DNA of 64,000 nt, from the NCBI RefSeq assembly GCF_000150275.1, contig NW_002060950.1, positions 980,106-1,044,105 of the forward strand, in the 5' to 3' direction. Both the position numbers and the translations under genes were made by a program. This document shows positions 35,801 to 48,030 of the stretch, piece after piece. The notes below the pieces were generated by a model. The model was not told the origin of the DNA, made no database searches, and saw only the letters and a list, made by a program, of their open reading frames with translations. The first letter of the stretch is position 1, and each line of letters opens with the position of its first letter. The stretch is from Trichoplax adhaerens (Eukaryota > Placozoa > Uniplacotomia > Trichoplacea > Trichoplacidae).

Positions 35801-38800
35801 ATTGTTATTGCCATTGACATTCTTGACTAAAGCTCGAGGCAATAGGCAATAAAAGATAATTGATCAATTATTAATCAATGCTTTTCAGTTCATTTTTTAC
35901 CCTTATGTACACTATTTTCAAGTGTATGCAATTGGAAAATGTATAATATCCAAAGAAGAAAAGGTTATAACGACGACAATTTGATATTGAGTAGAACGAC
36001 TGAATTAATACAGATTAAGGGTAATATGGAATAAGAAAACATTTCGATTGCAGAATTGATATCCATTTAACTGTGTACAATCTAACATTGAAAGTCTAAT
36101 ATTTGTTTATTAGCATTAAAAATAACCTATTACCGATCAGAAAGAATTGTTATTGAGTGATTCTCCAGCACAACAATACAACAATTTATATAGGATGCTA
36201 TCTTAATTTTTTCTAATTGAAGTATCTGTCCTAATGCAACTCTCTATTTGGCCATTGTTCCAATCAATTTTTTATTCTTTTCATACGAGTAAAAGGGAGA
36301 TCCAACCGAGGGATAGAGAGCGCAAGAGTTATAATATTGATCATCTATCTTTTACTGTCATGTAAAGTAGCGTAGTCCTATTTTGGCATCATTGCTACAA
36401 CAATTCAATTTTATCAACATAAGGTCCAATAGAGTGAGAAAACAATATTCTTGTCTCTTTCACTCATTCTCGAATTGCTGTACAGTAATAGACAGTCTAA
36501 TTGAACTTTTACTTTGGTTGTATCATGTCGATTGTGAAATTCAATCGGTTCGATAAACTGGCCAAGTAGGAAAATAAATTAATCATCGTTTTATTTCCAT
36601 ATAGAACGGAAATGAGATTTACTGTTAGTTCATAGTTGTAGTCGTCAAATTTTCATTCCAATGCTAAATTAAGCTTGATATCTGTACATTGCTCTCTAAC
36701 TGTCAATAAAAAGTGATCTATTTGCGCCTTCTTATAGAAGAGAATTGAAATTGACCATTGAACCTCTCCAAGTCTTACAATATCATCAATTTCCCTGTAG
36801 CATTAACTTTGATCCTTTATCATCCAATTTTCTTGGCGTATTCTAATCCTCAAAGTCTTGTGAATACTGTCGAAGAAATACTGAAATTTTACCAGTTCAC
36901 CAACCTTCGTTCTAAATTAATACTAATATCGATAGGAATTAACTTCAATCTACTGTACAATAAATTTTACGAGCTCTCATCATTCCATTCTTGTAATGAG
37001 AAGAAAAGAAATTGACCATTGTGCCTATCTTAGTCCTAGAATAGCCATTGCGATATGACATCAAGTCTGATATATTTGCCAAAAAATATCAAGCTTCTAC
37101 AAGTGAAATTTTACCATTGCATGTAATCTTAGTCCTGGAATAACCAACAGCTAATCAAGTCTGATATCTTTGTAAGAAACGTTCAAGTTGTATAGTGTAA
37201 TCATCCATTTCTCATATACTGTACTTTATAAGTGAAATTGCACCATTACACCTATATTAGTTGTACAAATATCCATTGGGTTATTCCAATGTAAGAGTAA
37301 GTTTGATAGTCATGTTTATTCAAGTGATCTTTCTTGCCCTACTATTTTTACATCCCTAACCGTTATTATAATATGTGGAAGAGAAATAAGATATTTACAG
37401 GTTAGTCGTAGATCAGCAGTTGATGATGCTGTTGAATGGGATGTTGGTTATGATACCTGACAATTATCCATTTTCAAGGACATATCATGAGTAAATTAAT
37501 GTTTTCAAAAAAGAGAGAGATAAATAGGGAATGAGAAAGGAAAGATAGTATAACTAGAATTCTTATTAGCTTGATTACTCAAATCAAGGTATTATCGGGT
37601 CAAAAGTGGACAATGTGATTTTGATGAAATCACGTCTTGATTCTACATCGTTCATTTTGGTTCTATGGTATACAAAGTCAAAATAGAGTATTTTCAATAT
37701 AAAGATGATAATGATGGTGGCAAAAAGGGTTTCAGCATGCATACGGCTCTAGTCCACTAGAATTAAAGTTATACCAATGATATCAATTTGTTAAAACATG
37801 ATTATAGATATGACATGAACATGGCAGTATTAATACCCACTACTGCCGAATCTGCATGATTTCAACGTTAGATTTTAGTGAAGAAGAGGAGTGATGTTAG
37901 GCTTGAAAGAGGAAAAAGTAATATTAGCTTGATTCCAATCTGAATAGTTCTTTTACAGTTTCGATACGATTTAGTTCCATTCAAAAAATATCTCTGCAAT
38001 ATAAGAAAGATCGGGGAGGCTAGAATTGGCACTCATCTATGTCAAGATAGTTGCAACTAGGCTCGATTACGTTAAGAAGAATGGATGAAAAGTTATCCAT
38101 ATTGACCGTGACAAGATCGAGCATCTTAAGCTAGCCTTGAATGGATGAGAAGATTTGTTTCCATCAACGCGATCACAACTAGCTTGGCGAAGAAAACTAC
38201 ATCAAGTCTTAAGGTAGTAAATTGGACATGGAAGTCTATCAATCATGGACTTGTAGCGTTAAAAAAAATGATGATATTGTACAAGATCACGCCATCATTA
38301 AACCATCTTCTAAGGAAATACAGTTATTGCATTATTGCTTTAGCAAGCATCACCTGCACTACTCTATAACATACTGTATAAGGAATGTAAGGCTATCCTG
38401 AAAAATAGATTCATCCAAGTGGATTTGTCTTTTTTATTATTTTATCCATCTTCGTTATAAAGGATTTGGTCGAATAACTTGATAAATGTCTGTACTCTTC
38501 AAATTGGCTTCTTGTCGTCATTGTATGGTTTGCATTTTCATGGATTGCAGTAAGGTAGGTATCCATGGAAGAAAATGAGATTGTCATCAACAGCGATGGC
38601 TCTCTATCATCCACCTAATTGATATTCATGGACACAAATTGAATGTCTATACGGTATATCTCCTTGGATGATTCTTTACAAGCATTTACTGTATAATTAT
38701 CAACACCGATGGCCAGCCCTATCGATCATCCCATTGGCATCACGGCAATATTTCGATGTCCTTTGCCGGCTTCCATCAAGTTATCCATCCTTTATGGTAT

Positions 38801-41800
38801 ATCGACAGACATGTTCCTTATGCAAAAAAATTCTATCATCTAACCACTGGTTCATCGATATTATAAGTACGATCAAACGATGCTAGTGGTTCATGGCTAT
38901 CCACGAGTGTGGATCCATCAACGTCGCTGATCCACATCTTTTCTACTCTAATAGTCAAAAAATAGTCCAATTTCTCTTTGCTTACTGATTCAATCTATCA
39001 TTAGCTCTCGATATCTACTCCATAACGCATATAAACTATTCATCAGTCTGATTGGTGGCAATGTAGCAGATAGAAATCTTTCTTCTTCTTTCAAATTCTG
39101 CCTATTCCTATTGATTTCCTGTTGGCCCTCGATGTCAGTTAATGGATTCATCTAAGGTAGCCGATACAAGTCTTTCCTTTTTTCAAAACATTCTATCTAT
39201 GCCTGTTCATCGACTATTGGCCTTCCATCTGCGCTAATCGATTCATCAGTCTGATTGAATGGTAAGGTAGCCGATACAAGTCTATCCTTTTTGATCTACG
39301 TTGGCCCTGCATGTCCGCTAACCTATTTATCAGTCGCATTGGACGACAAGGTAGCCGATGGAATTCTTTCTTTTTCTTGAAAAAAGAATAGAACTGTCTT
39401 TATCCTTATTGATGTAGCATTGGCCTTCCATGTTGGATAATGGATTTTATCAGTTCCTTTGGACGGTAAGGTAGCCGATAGAAATGGTTTTCATTCATGA
39501 AAAAGAACCTGTCCCCATCCCGATTGATTTAGCGTTGGACTTGCATGTCCGATCATGATTAATCTATTCATCAGTCCCGTTGGATGGCAAGGTAACCGAT
39601 AGAATTCCTTGTTGTTGTTGAACAAAAATGACTGTACCTATCCTTCTTCATTTAGCCTCCCATGTCTGATAATAATAATGTATTCATGAGTCCCATTGGA
39701 TGGTAAGGTAGCCGATCAAGATGATTCTCATTTCTTGAAAAGTAATATTATATAATAATTTTCCCTATTGATCTAGCGTTGGTCTTCCATGTCCGCTATA
39801 TATACAATCAGTCCCATTGGACGGTAAGGTAGCCGATGCAAATCGTTCTCATTCTTAAAAATAAATAAATTGTACCTATCCCTACTGATGTAGTATTGGC
39901 CTTGCATGTCTGCCAATCTATTCAGTATCCTCATTGGATAGAAAGGTAGGCGACCGACGATTTTCTTGATGGCGAAAAAATGATTTTACCTATCGCAATG
40001 GCACTGATGGCGTCCAGTGCGCCATGACTACCGAGTTGATTTAGTGGACAAAAGGATTGTTCTCCCCCCGTATGAAGGAAAGGAAAAAAAAATAGTAGCA
40101 ACCAATGGATTAAATATCCATTGCTGGACTTATTGAAGGATAGGATACAATCAGAATTCAAAGACGATCTGGATAATTTGTTGAAAGGTGATGATCATTG
40201 ATACGGATGGAAATTCAACGATAGCCATGATCGGCCATCCAGTCCGGCAACAAGTAAAAGGGAAGCTTGTAATTGACACATTTAATTTTATTTTCATTGA
40301 TCGCCAGGGGAAATAGAATAACAAAGACTTGACAAATCTTCAAATAGCCAAAGGAAAAACAATTTCTGCTTGCAAAAAATGCTATCGACTGCAATCGATC
40401 CTACTGATCCTAGCCAATTCAGCTTGAATTCTATAGCAATGGTCGAGAGAAGACGGATGATGAGTTATCCCAATCCATCCATTCATTTTTTTTTCCCCTC
40501 CTGAATTATGACAGTAATCATTTTTTTTTTAGCCCTCCTGCTAGTTTATTAAAAGAATAATAAGAAGATGCTTGATGATTGAATAAGATGGTCAATATTA
40601 GACAAGTCCCAGTGTTCAGTTTAGGCTATCCACTGAAGTAGGATATGAATTGAATCGGTAGAGAGGAAAAAAAAAGGCAGAGAGAAAAAAAAATCAATGA
40701 AGGAAAGAAAAGATTCCCTTTCTCCTCCGTACTTAGAATATGAATTTGTAATAGTATTGATCTTGTCGACAGCTGCAATATCAATTGGATTTACAGTTAT
40801 TCTCCTTGAAAATAAAAATGCCTGGATTAGGCGCTATTCTATCTACCAATACTATCATAAGGTAGAAAATACATGGACTAGACTCCATGCAAAAACTGCC
40901 TCCATTTTTATAAACTGCAAAAGTCAATGGCATCATTTTCTATCGCTTAACGACAACGATATTCAATACTTGAATTGGAAATTAGCAAGAGTTTTCAGAA
41001 AAAAAATTCCAGCCCCAGCTGTTGTAAGGCAATATCCTAGTAATGGGCATGAATTAGCATAGCGTAATCCATCTTGTTAGCATAGTCATCACCATTACCA
41101 TCAAAAGAGTCCAATTCTACTGTCATCATTATCATGGATTAATTAATATGATTATTCATTGGATATGGAGTCCTACTGGTTTTTACATCGATCCCTGTCC
41201 TATTGAAAGGATCGACGGATTGAACATGATGTTTTCAATTAATTGACTACAAGGTTATCGACAAATGGGAGTAGATGTCCATTTATCATGGAAAGGCTAA
41301 CCATAGAGATAGGCATTACAAGCTCTATCATAGAGTATGGGGGGGGGGGGGGGGGGGGAAAAGCAATTTGAACTTTCATCTGTTTGAAAGTAATGCATTA
41401 CACCAGTGCCGAAGCAAACTGGAGGAATGGCTGACTATCCATACTGTGGCATCAAAAATGAATGAAATTGCAACTAAATCGCGTATTTTATCCACCTTGG
41501 CCTTACAGGATTAAAGCATCAAAGAGCGATCAATGAATTGCTTCGCTGTAAAATCAATCGATCAACTTTCATCCATGTAAGAGTGGTAAAATATTGTCTC
41601 TACTACAACAATCTTTCACGTGTGGAGTAGCTACAACGGATGTCAGAAGAGATTGAGTAAAAATAATGTTGACGGCATAACACGGGTGTAAAAAATCATC
41701 CAACTCAAAGTAGCGATAGAGAAGATGGTGAAAACTACCATCGCAAGTTATTTTGACCATTTCTAAACATGGTCCAAATAATATTGCCCAATCTAATTTC

Positions 41801-44688
41801 AATTGCAAATTGGACTAGGACAACAGGCGGATAAATGAAACTATCCAAAATCGAATCCACATTGGAATTGGATTGAGCTAACTACAAGCCAATGTTACAT
41901 GATGGCTTTGAAACTAGTTCTTGATATCAATTAAGACGATAACACAAAATAAAGTCTAATTCTATGCCAATTTGGGTGTAAAATCAATCTAAAATGTTGT
42001 TGATGTAGTAATCCTAGTCTGATAGGAAAGAATAATATTACACAAGTGAAAGATATCCATTGCTTCCTTTTCTCTTCTTTTGGGGGGGGGGGCAAAGTTC
42101 AATAGTAATTGCAACTATTATTCCTATTTTTAGACGATTTTAGCGAAATCTTTTTCTCCAATAATTTATTGCTATCAACAAGAGCATTGGATTTTGACTT
42201 TTCCATTACCTTGATTGGGAAAATCCCTACTACGCGTACTCCACTCTTGGCCATTTTATTTTTCTTCCATTGGCAGTAAATATAGGATCAAAGGGGGGGG
42301 GGGGAAAATGGGAAAACTAAAGGCAGCCTAAGTCGTCATAATAGCAATTCAAATGAAAATACTACGTACTATTTTATCATGAAGACTTTATTGATGTTGA
42401 AATCAATAGATCCGACAAGAGTAATACAGCAGGGATATAAAGGAAAAGTAAGAAAATGCCATTTTATTTTCCGCTTTTTCATTTCGGGGGGGGGGGATGT
42501 CGACATGATTGCTGTATTAGAATGCGATCTTTTCTATCAATGAGAAAATCATCCATCACCATGATTATGAAATATTAAAATGGTGTAAAAGTCAATCATT
42601 GGTTGTTTTCCTATCAAGTGGGTTAAAGATATTGAAAGTTGCTTTTACTGTTGATGTTTTTTCAAAGGCCGATATAGCACTACTGTTGTATGTAGGTGTA
42701 CCATTTTTTTTTTCTCTGCGAGACAATTACTGTCGATAAAAGGGTTAAAAAACGAAAGAGAAAGGAACTGGCTATCCACCACTCTCTATCTCTGATCAAG
42801 GTAGTAGAAGGCCAATCTAAAATAAAAGCCTTGACGACTGAAAGATGATGGGGATAGGAGGGCAGTATTTTTCAAAAGTGTGCCTAGAGGCTCGGGTAGA
42901 AAATTGGAAAAATTGGGCATAGACATTTTCTCTGTATGAAAATCATTTTGTATGTGATGTCTAGAATGAGTATCGTTGTTGATCAGTAGGAGTTCAATCT
43001 TTTTCGATCTGTTTACCCTTGTCAATGGAATAGTAGAATAGGGGTAAGGGGGAATATTCAAGAAAAATACATACAACAACCGTTAAGAGAGAGAGAGGAA
43101 AAAAAAAACCCCCTGGATCGAAACAGTGGACCCCAACAGGGAAATGAAGATTGGAATACCCTATCTTTTGGTGCGTTTCTATGCCATCATGTCTGACTAT
43201 AACCTTTTTTGGGGGTGATTAAAGTAGACTATTGGACATGAATCAGTAGACACAGTTGATAGAATGGATTGAGAGCATTACCAAGGTGAAATCAACATCT
43301 TTCACAAGTGATTGGGGAAAGGATTTAGCGTTATGTTGTGGACTTACCCTGACGGTATTTAATGCACTGTTGAGTTCAGCAACAGAAAATGCTTTACCAC
43401 TGGATGGATTGGACACGTAAGTGGATGCTGCTGCTTCATCACTTTTACTGTCATAATTTGCTATCGGTGCACGACCAACTGAAAATGGAGAACGATTTCG
43501 ATGAGATCTTGCTAGCGATGGCATATTGGCAGGCCTTGTTCGATGATTGCTATTGGCCGTGTTGAGTAATGGTGGTGGTGCGCCTGGCGGTGGATGGCCA
43601 CCGTTGGAATTGCGCTGTTGCTGTTGTTGCCAATTTTGTAATTTCCACGTTGGTGAAGCATTACCAGCATGATTCCAATTGCCACTAATAGGATTGGTGG
43701 TGATATTTTTATTCTGCATACTACCGACAGCGTTGACAACGGAAGGTGGAAATGGTTTGCGCCGTTGTCCAGGTGGAACTCGTCGATGATTGTGCTGTTG
43801 CTGGTGTTGGCTAACGACCAAGGGTGAAAATTGCGTCAAATGTGCTGGATTATTTAAGGACGATGATGACGATGATGATGGCGGCGTTGCTGTATAAGGA
43901 AATGCATGATTAGTGTTGTTATTATTGCTATTATGATGATGATGATGATGATGATTAGGATTGCTGTTGCTACTGCTACTACCACTACCATGATTGCTGC
44001 TATTGCTGTTATGGCGGCTATGCTGATTGGAAGTGATGGTTGGATTAACTACGGCAGCGCTTGCAGTTGGCCCAGTGGTCGCGTTGTCATCGCCAGCAGT
44101 AGACCAATAAGTTGGCATTGAAGAATCGAGTAAAGCAGTGGAAGTAAATGGTGTTGCAGCATCGTTGTGCTTGTTGCTATTGCTATTGGCATGATGATTG
44201 CTATTATTATTATTATTATTATTGCCAGTGGTATTGGCGCTGGAGTTATTGCTACCACTGGTGGCAGAAATCGTCTCGACAGCGGTCGGAGACGATGTCG
44301 TTGTGCTATTTTGCATAGCCACTAAAGGATAGTGATGACGAGGACTTGGATTGCTACGATGATGGTGTGGACTGCCACTTTCCAGTTCTCTTGCTTGAAT
44401 GTCGATCGTCAATGCAGTCTTGTGTTGGCGATCGATTGGTTGTGGATCACTACTTGTAGGATGATTTGGATCAATTGGCGATGAATCAATACTGGAGTCG
44501 ATAATCATACAATAAATTGTTTGATTTAGCCAAAGAGGAATTTCACTTGCAGTACAAGGTATTTCGGTTGAAATGGCGCTTTGCTTTTTCTTGCCAACAA
44601 GAAATGATAGTGAATGGATTGTCTGATAGGAATGATGATAATTTCTTTCTGTTATGACTGTGCTATTTCTTGGACTAGGATCGGACAT
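32893..44688 (-). CDS. CPEB: CPEB2/3/4 (Orb2)-type cytoplasmic polyadenylation element-binding protein
   Basis: This RNA-binding translational regulator acts in the cytoplasm on U-rich 3' UTR elements. Exons in order: 43348-44688, 35365-35452, 34287-34481, 34095-34184, 33844-33962, 33620-33734, 33326-33507, 32893-33120. All phases agree, giving 785 residues. RRM1 (from ~524) has RKVFVGGLPPDI and PPKGYAFLLFEEE. RRM2 has KTIFVGGVPRPL and YPKGAGRVAFSNQQSY. The C-terminal ZZ-type zinc domain starts MCDHCQGARCGGKFAPFFC. These stretches match the CPEB2-4 subgroup rather than CPEB1. The first exon (447 codons from ATG 44688) is rich in Asn, Ser, His, Gln and Thr, with a His7 run and Asn runs, a prion-like composition. 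The short second exon carries LENNLMGIIES, like the LENSLIDIM segment before the vertebrate RRMs. The frame stays open upstream to 44772, but an acceptor-like site near 44710 favours 44688. Confidence 0.93.
36745..37320. repeat. Diverged tandem repeats in the CPEB intron
   Basis: A degenerate unit starting 'gaaattgaccattg' recurs near 36748, 37008, 37105 and 37225, followed by 'cttagtcctggaata'-like and 'caagtctgatat' segments. Spacing is about 100-120 bp where adjacent. Copies are considerably more diverged than those of the minisatellite 2 kb away. Confidence 0.6.
39040..39960. repeat. 119-bp minisatellite in the CPEB intron
   Basis: The core 'ggtaaggtagccgata' recurs at about 39152, 39262, 39347, 39466, 39586, 39703, 39822 and 39942. 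Most intervals are 117-120 bp, with one short unit of 85. Each unit also carries 'ttggccttccatgtccgc' and 'ttcatcagtcccattgga'. The copies differ by roughly a fifth of their bases and by small indels, so the array is moderately old. A weaker copy precedes it near 39055. Confidence 0.9.
40697..41062 (+). CDS. Candidate single-pass membrane protein inside the CPEB intron (hypothetical)
   Basis: This 121-codon frame opens at an ATG in the sequence 'aatcaatgaagg' on the strand opposite to CPEB. After a charged N-terminus (KERKDSLSPPYLEYE) it has one strongly hydrophobic segment of ~23 residues (from FVIVLILSTAAISIG), then a basic and aromatic tail with RRYSIYQYYHK and VFRKKIPAPAVV. I do not recognise a family. 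The length, ATG start, clean membrane segment and lack of low complexity make it better than the surrounding chance frames, but no splice sites, promoter or homology support it. Confidence 0.35.
   Translation: MKERKDSLSPPYLEYEFVIVLILSTAAISIGFTVILLENKNAWIRRYSIYQYYHKVENTWTRLHAKTASIFINCKSQWHHFLSLNDNDIQYLNWKLARVFRKKIPAPAVVRQYPSNGHELA
41339..42496 (+). repeat. Four long poly-G runs
   Basis: Pure G runs occur at 41339-41358 (20), 42082-42092 (11), 42293-42304 (12) and 42486-42496 (11), all on the + strand, and a shorter one at 43211-43215. They stand out in an AT-rich locus. As all lie within the CPEB intron, the CPEB pre-mRNA carries them as poly-C. The exact lengths may be unreliable because homopolymers are hard to sequence. 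Confidence 0.9.
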
Positions 44689-46578
44689 GGAAGAAATCCT
44701 CCAATCTGTTCCATCAGTTTGAACGTGGAGAGAGAGAGAGAAAAAAAATACAATATTAATTTCTACGTACACATTGTTGGACTAGCTAAAGGTACGCGCA
44801 TTGTTACAGTTAATTAATCCATCTCGATTTGGTGTGTGTATGACATATAGACATTGATCGATAGTTTATGCAAGAACAAGTGGAAGGAGAGAGAGTGAAT
44901 AACAAGTCGCCCCCCTCCCAAAAATGAAGATCATCTCCATTTTTAAAAATGCAACAAAAACGCTCAACAGAAGATCCTCCAGTACAGTAGTGCATTTTGG
45001 GGGTTGCTTGGCAAGATGTTGTATCAAGTTATGGCGTGGATCAACAATAAAAGTGAGAAAAAGTCATACCGTATGTACATTACAAGTGGATGACGATTGT
45101 ATAAACTGGAGAGAAAAAGCCACTTGACGACTAATGGATGTATAGTCAATGAAACGGCTTATACCTCGAGGAATGACAAGATAGTCATGATCGGCTGCAT
45201 TACAAGATTGGATGGCGACATGAGAATTGAATGATCCAGTTGGGGTACTGTGCGATCATGTTGGTATTGTATGACAGAATTGCTGTCCATTTCACAGCTG
45301 GTGTTTTTTATTGGATCCATGAGTAGCGCGCACCTCCAATCGATTCATGGATGTTATTTGTCTATTGGATTAGGAATTGACGACAACTGTCGATCGTTAT
45401 TGCTGATCGTCCAACTGGTATTCAAGCATCAAGACTACTTGGTCAATGTGGACTAGGGTATGATGATGATGATCAACCGATGATTGATTATCACTTTCTC
45501 ACTCTCTCTCTTGTCCCCCCTCGGCATGTCCAAGACTGTCATGGCAGTATTGCCGAAAATGGTCGGCGTAGACGGCTACAAGACACTACTATCATCGATC
45601 CTCTCCACTTGAAAAAATGAATGTGCTATGACAAGTGGAAAGTGCGACAGCTCGTCGACTGTATGCATCGATTGCTGAACACCAACTGGGACAAAAAAAT
45701 GAAGAGAAAGGGAAAAAAAAAAAAAAGATTGAAAACATGACACAAGAATGAATTGCACACATGGATGATCCAATGGCCAGTTGGATGGTAAGCGCATACC
45801 TAGACCGTATTGATTTGCTAGCGTCCCCAAGCCAATGGATGTTGATCTCCGTAATAGGAGGAGAGCAATTGCGTTGTTGAAAACGTTGGAAATGGCCGCG
45901 TCTCCACTCAACTCTCTCTCTCCCTCGACCGACGATGTAAATCAATTGAATGCAAGACACCAAGTAGGAAAATGCCAATGTGAAGTTTCCAAGATAGCAG
46001 GTGCGTTTAAATATTCTTCCAATTAATGAAACAACAAAACAAAGAAATGGAGAATCATTTTTATATTTACAAGCTGGATTGGAAATTGAAGAGGGTTATT
46101 ATTATTTTCAATTTGCAGTATTGTATGTTGAGGTGGAGCCAATGGCAGTGGCCAGCGCTAGTCACATGATGCATGCAGTCTAGTTTCAACAATAGCCTGG
46201 CCAGCAAATCATCTGTGACAGCAGTAGGCTCTCATTCATTATGACGATTGGACTCTACTGGCGCTTACAGTGGTTGCTACTGTAAGAAATGGATACCAGC
46301 GTAAGGCTGCGTCTACAGTCTGCAGTCCAGGACTGTAGGCCACAGTACTTGGACATGGGACATCTTCTATTTTTAGCACCGGCCAATCTTTTGTTCAACA
46401 CCACTGGCTGAATGAGGCGACACATCCCAGTTTTGTACCATACCGTACTACAGTGTCTTATACTGTACAGTAGACACGCGTACTGTAAAAAGTGCAAGGA
46501 AATCCAATTCATTTTGCACCACATGACGGATAAATCGGATCAGCTTCCATTGCATTTTCTCCTTGACCAATCCAATTT
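44689..46578. other. CPEB upstream region
   Basis: This 1.9-kb segment is upstream of the CPEB start and up to the gap. It contains (CT/GA)-rich short runs (44730, 45500, 45910) and overlapping frames on both strands with no recognised domain. It probably includes CPEB 5' UTR and promoter, though no element can be assigned. Confidence 0.45.
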
Positions 46579-47553
46579 NNNNNNNNNNNNNNNNNNNNNN
46601 NNNNNNNNNNNNNNNNNNNNNNNNNNNNNNNNNNNNNNNNNNNNNNNNNNNNNNNNNNNNNNNNNNNNNNNNNNNNNNNNNNNNNNNNNNNNNNNNNNNN
46701 NNNNNNNNNNNNNNNNNNNNNNNNNNNNNNNNNNNNNNNNNNNNNNNNNNNNNNNNNNNNNNNNNNNNNNNNNNNNNNNNNNNNNNNNNNNNNNNNNNNN
46801 NNNNNNNNNNNNNNNNNNNNNNNNNNNNNNNNNNNNNNNNNNNNNNNNNNNNNNNNNNNNNNNNNNNNNNNNNNNNNNNNNNNNNNNNNNNNNNNNNNNN
46901 NNNNNNNNNNNNNNNNNNNNNNNNNNNNNNNNNNNNNNNNNNNNNNNNNNNNNNNNNNNNNNNNNNNNNNNNNNNNNNNNNNNNNNNNNNNNNNNNNNNN
47001 NNNNNNNNNNNNNNNNNNNNNNNNNNNNNNNNNNNNNNNNNNNNNNNNNNNNNNNNNNNNNNNNNNNNNNNNNNNNNNNNNNNNNNNNNNNNNNNNNNNN
47101 NNNNNNNNNNNNNNNNNNNNNNNNNNNNNNNNNNNNNNNNNNNNNNNNNNNNNNNNNNNNNNNNNNNNNNNNNNNNNNNNNNNNNNNNNNNNNNNNNNNN
47201 NNNNNNNNNNNNNNNNNNNNNNNNNNNNNNNNNNNNNNNNNNNNNNNNNNNNNNNNNNNNNNNNNNNNNNNNNNNNNNNNNNNNNNNNNNNNNNNNNNNN
47301 NNNNNNNNNNNNNNNNNNNNNNNNNNNNNNNNNNNNNNNNNNNNNNNNNNNNNNNNNNNNNNNNNNNNNNNNNNNNNNNNNNNNNNNNNNNNNNNNNNNN
47401 NNNNNNNNNNNNNNNNNNNNNNNNNNNNNNNNNNNNNNNNNNNNNNNNNNNNNNNNNNNNNNNNNNNNNNNNNNNNNNNNNNNNNNNNNNNNNNNNNNNN
47501 NNNNNNNNNNNNNNNNNNNNNNNNNNNNNNNNNNNNNNNNNNNNNNNNNNNNN
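46579..47553. other. Assembly gap (975 N)
   Basis: An uninterrupted run of N separates two contigs. The reading frames that cross it are meaningless. A 138-bp tandem repeat sits 150 bp to the right and may have caused the assembly break. Confidence 1.
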
Positions 47554-47699
47554 CAATTATTCTTCTTCATTCAATAGCACAATAACTCATCTAATGCTAT
47601 CTTCTCCTTTCGTTGTTCAAATCACAACACTTCAACTGAATGTTGCCTTGAATAATGTACCATGATCGATATCACTTAGTCCATGCAGCTCCATTCATC

Positions 47700-48030
47700 C
47701 AGCGTAAACTGTAATACATCGCATAACAACGTGCACTTGCTGCTTAGCAAGCAGCCATACATCGCATATTCTATAGTACTCCTTTCTTTGCTTAGCAAGC
47801 AGCCATACATCGCTTATTCTACAGTACTCCTTTCTCTCGTCGTAAACTGTAATACATCGCACAACAACGTGCACTCGCTGCTTAGCAAGCAGCCATACAT
47901 CGCATATTCTATAGTACTCCTTTCTTTGCTTAGCAAGCAGCCATACATCGCTTATTCTACAGTACTCCTTTCTCTCGTCGTAAACTGTAATACATCGCAC
48001 AACAACGTGCACTCGCTGCTTAGCAAACTG
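47700..48030. repeat. 138-bp tandem repeat beside the gap
   Basis: The word 'gtaaactgtaatacatcgca' recurs at about 47704, 47841 and 47980. Within each unit a shorter repeat starting 'gcttagcaagcagccataca' appears twice. Since 138 is a multiple of three, both strands keep long open frames across the array. These frames are a consequence of the repeat and not evidence of a gene. Confidence 0.92.

Larger units (their letters stand above)
35453..43347 (-). other. Giant first coding intron of CPEB (7.9 kb)
   Basis: The donor is CAGG|GTAAGT at 43347 and the acceptor is TTGTAG before 35452, both phase 0. The intron separates the low-complexity exon from all RNA-binding exons, so alternative first exons could be spliced without breaking frame. 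It contains several families of tandem repeats, four poly-G runs and a + strand ORF, each listed separately. A small skipped exon cannot be excluded. Confidence 0.75.

Noticed and set aside
43906-44258. Met/Ile-rich frames in 43.9-44.3 kb
   Set aside because: They are other-frame readings of the CPEB low-complexity exon (ATG/ATT repeats from Asn and His codons).
46412-47665. Long open frames on both strands across 46.4-47.7 kb
   Set aside because: They consist almost wholly of undetermined bases in the assembly gap.
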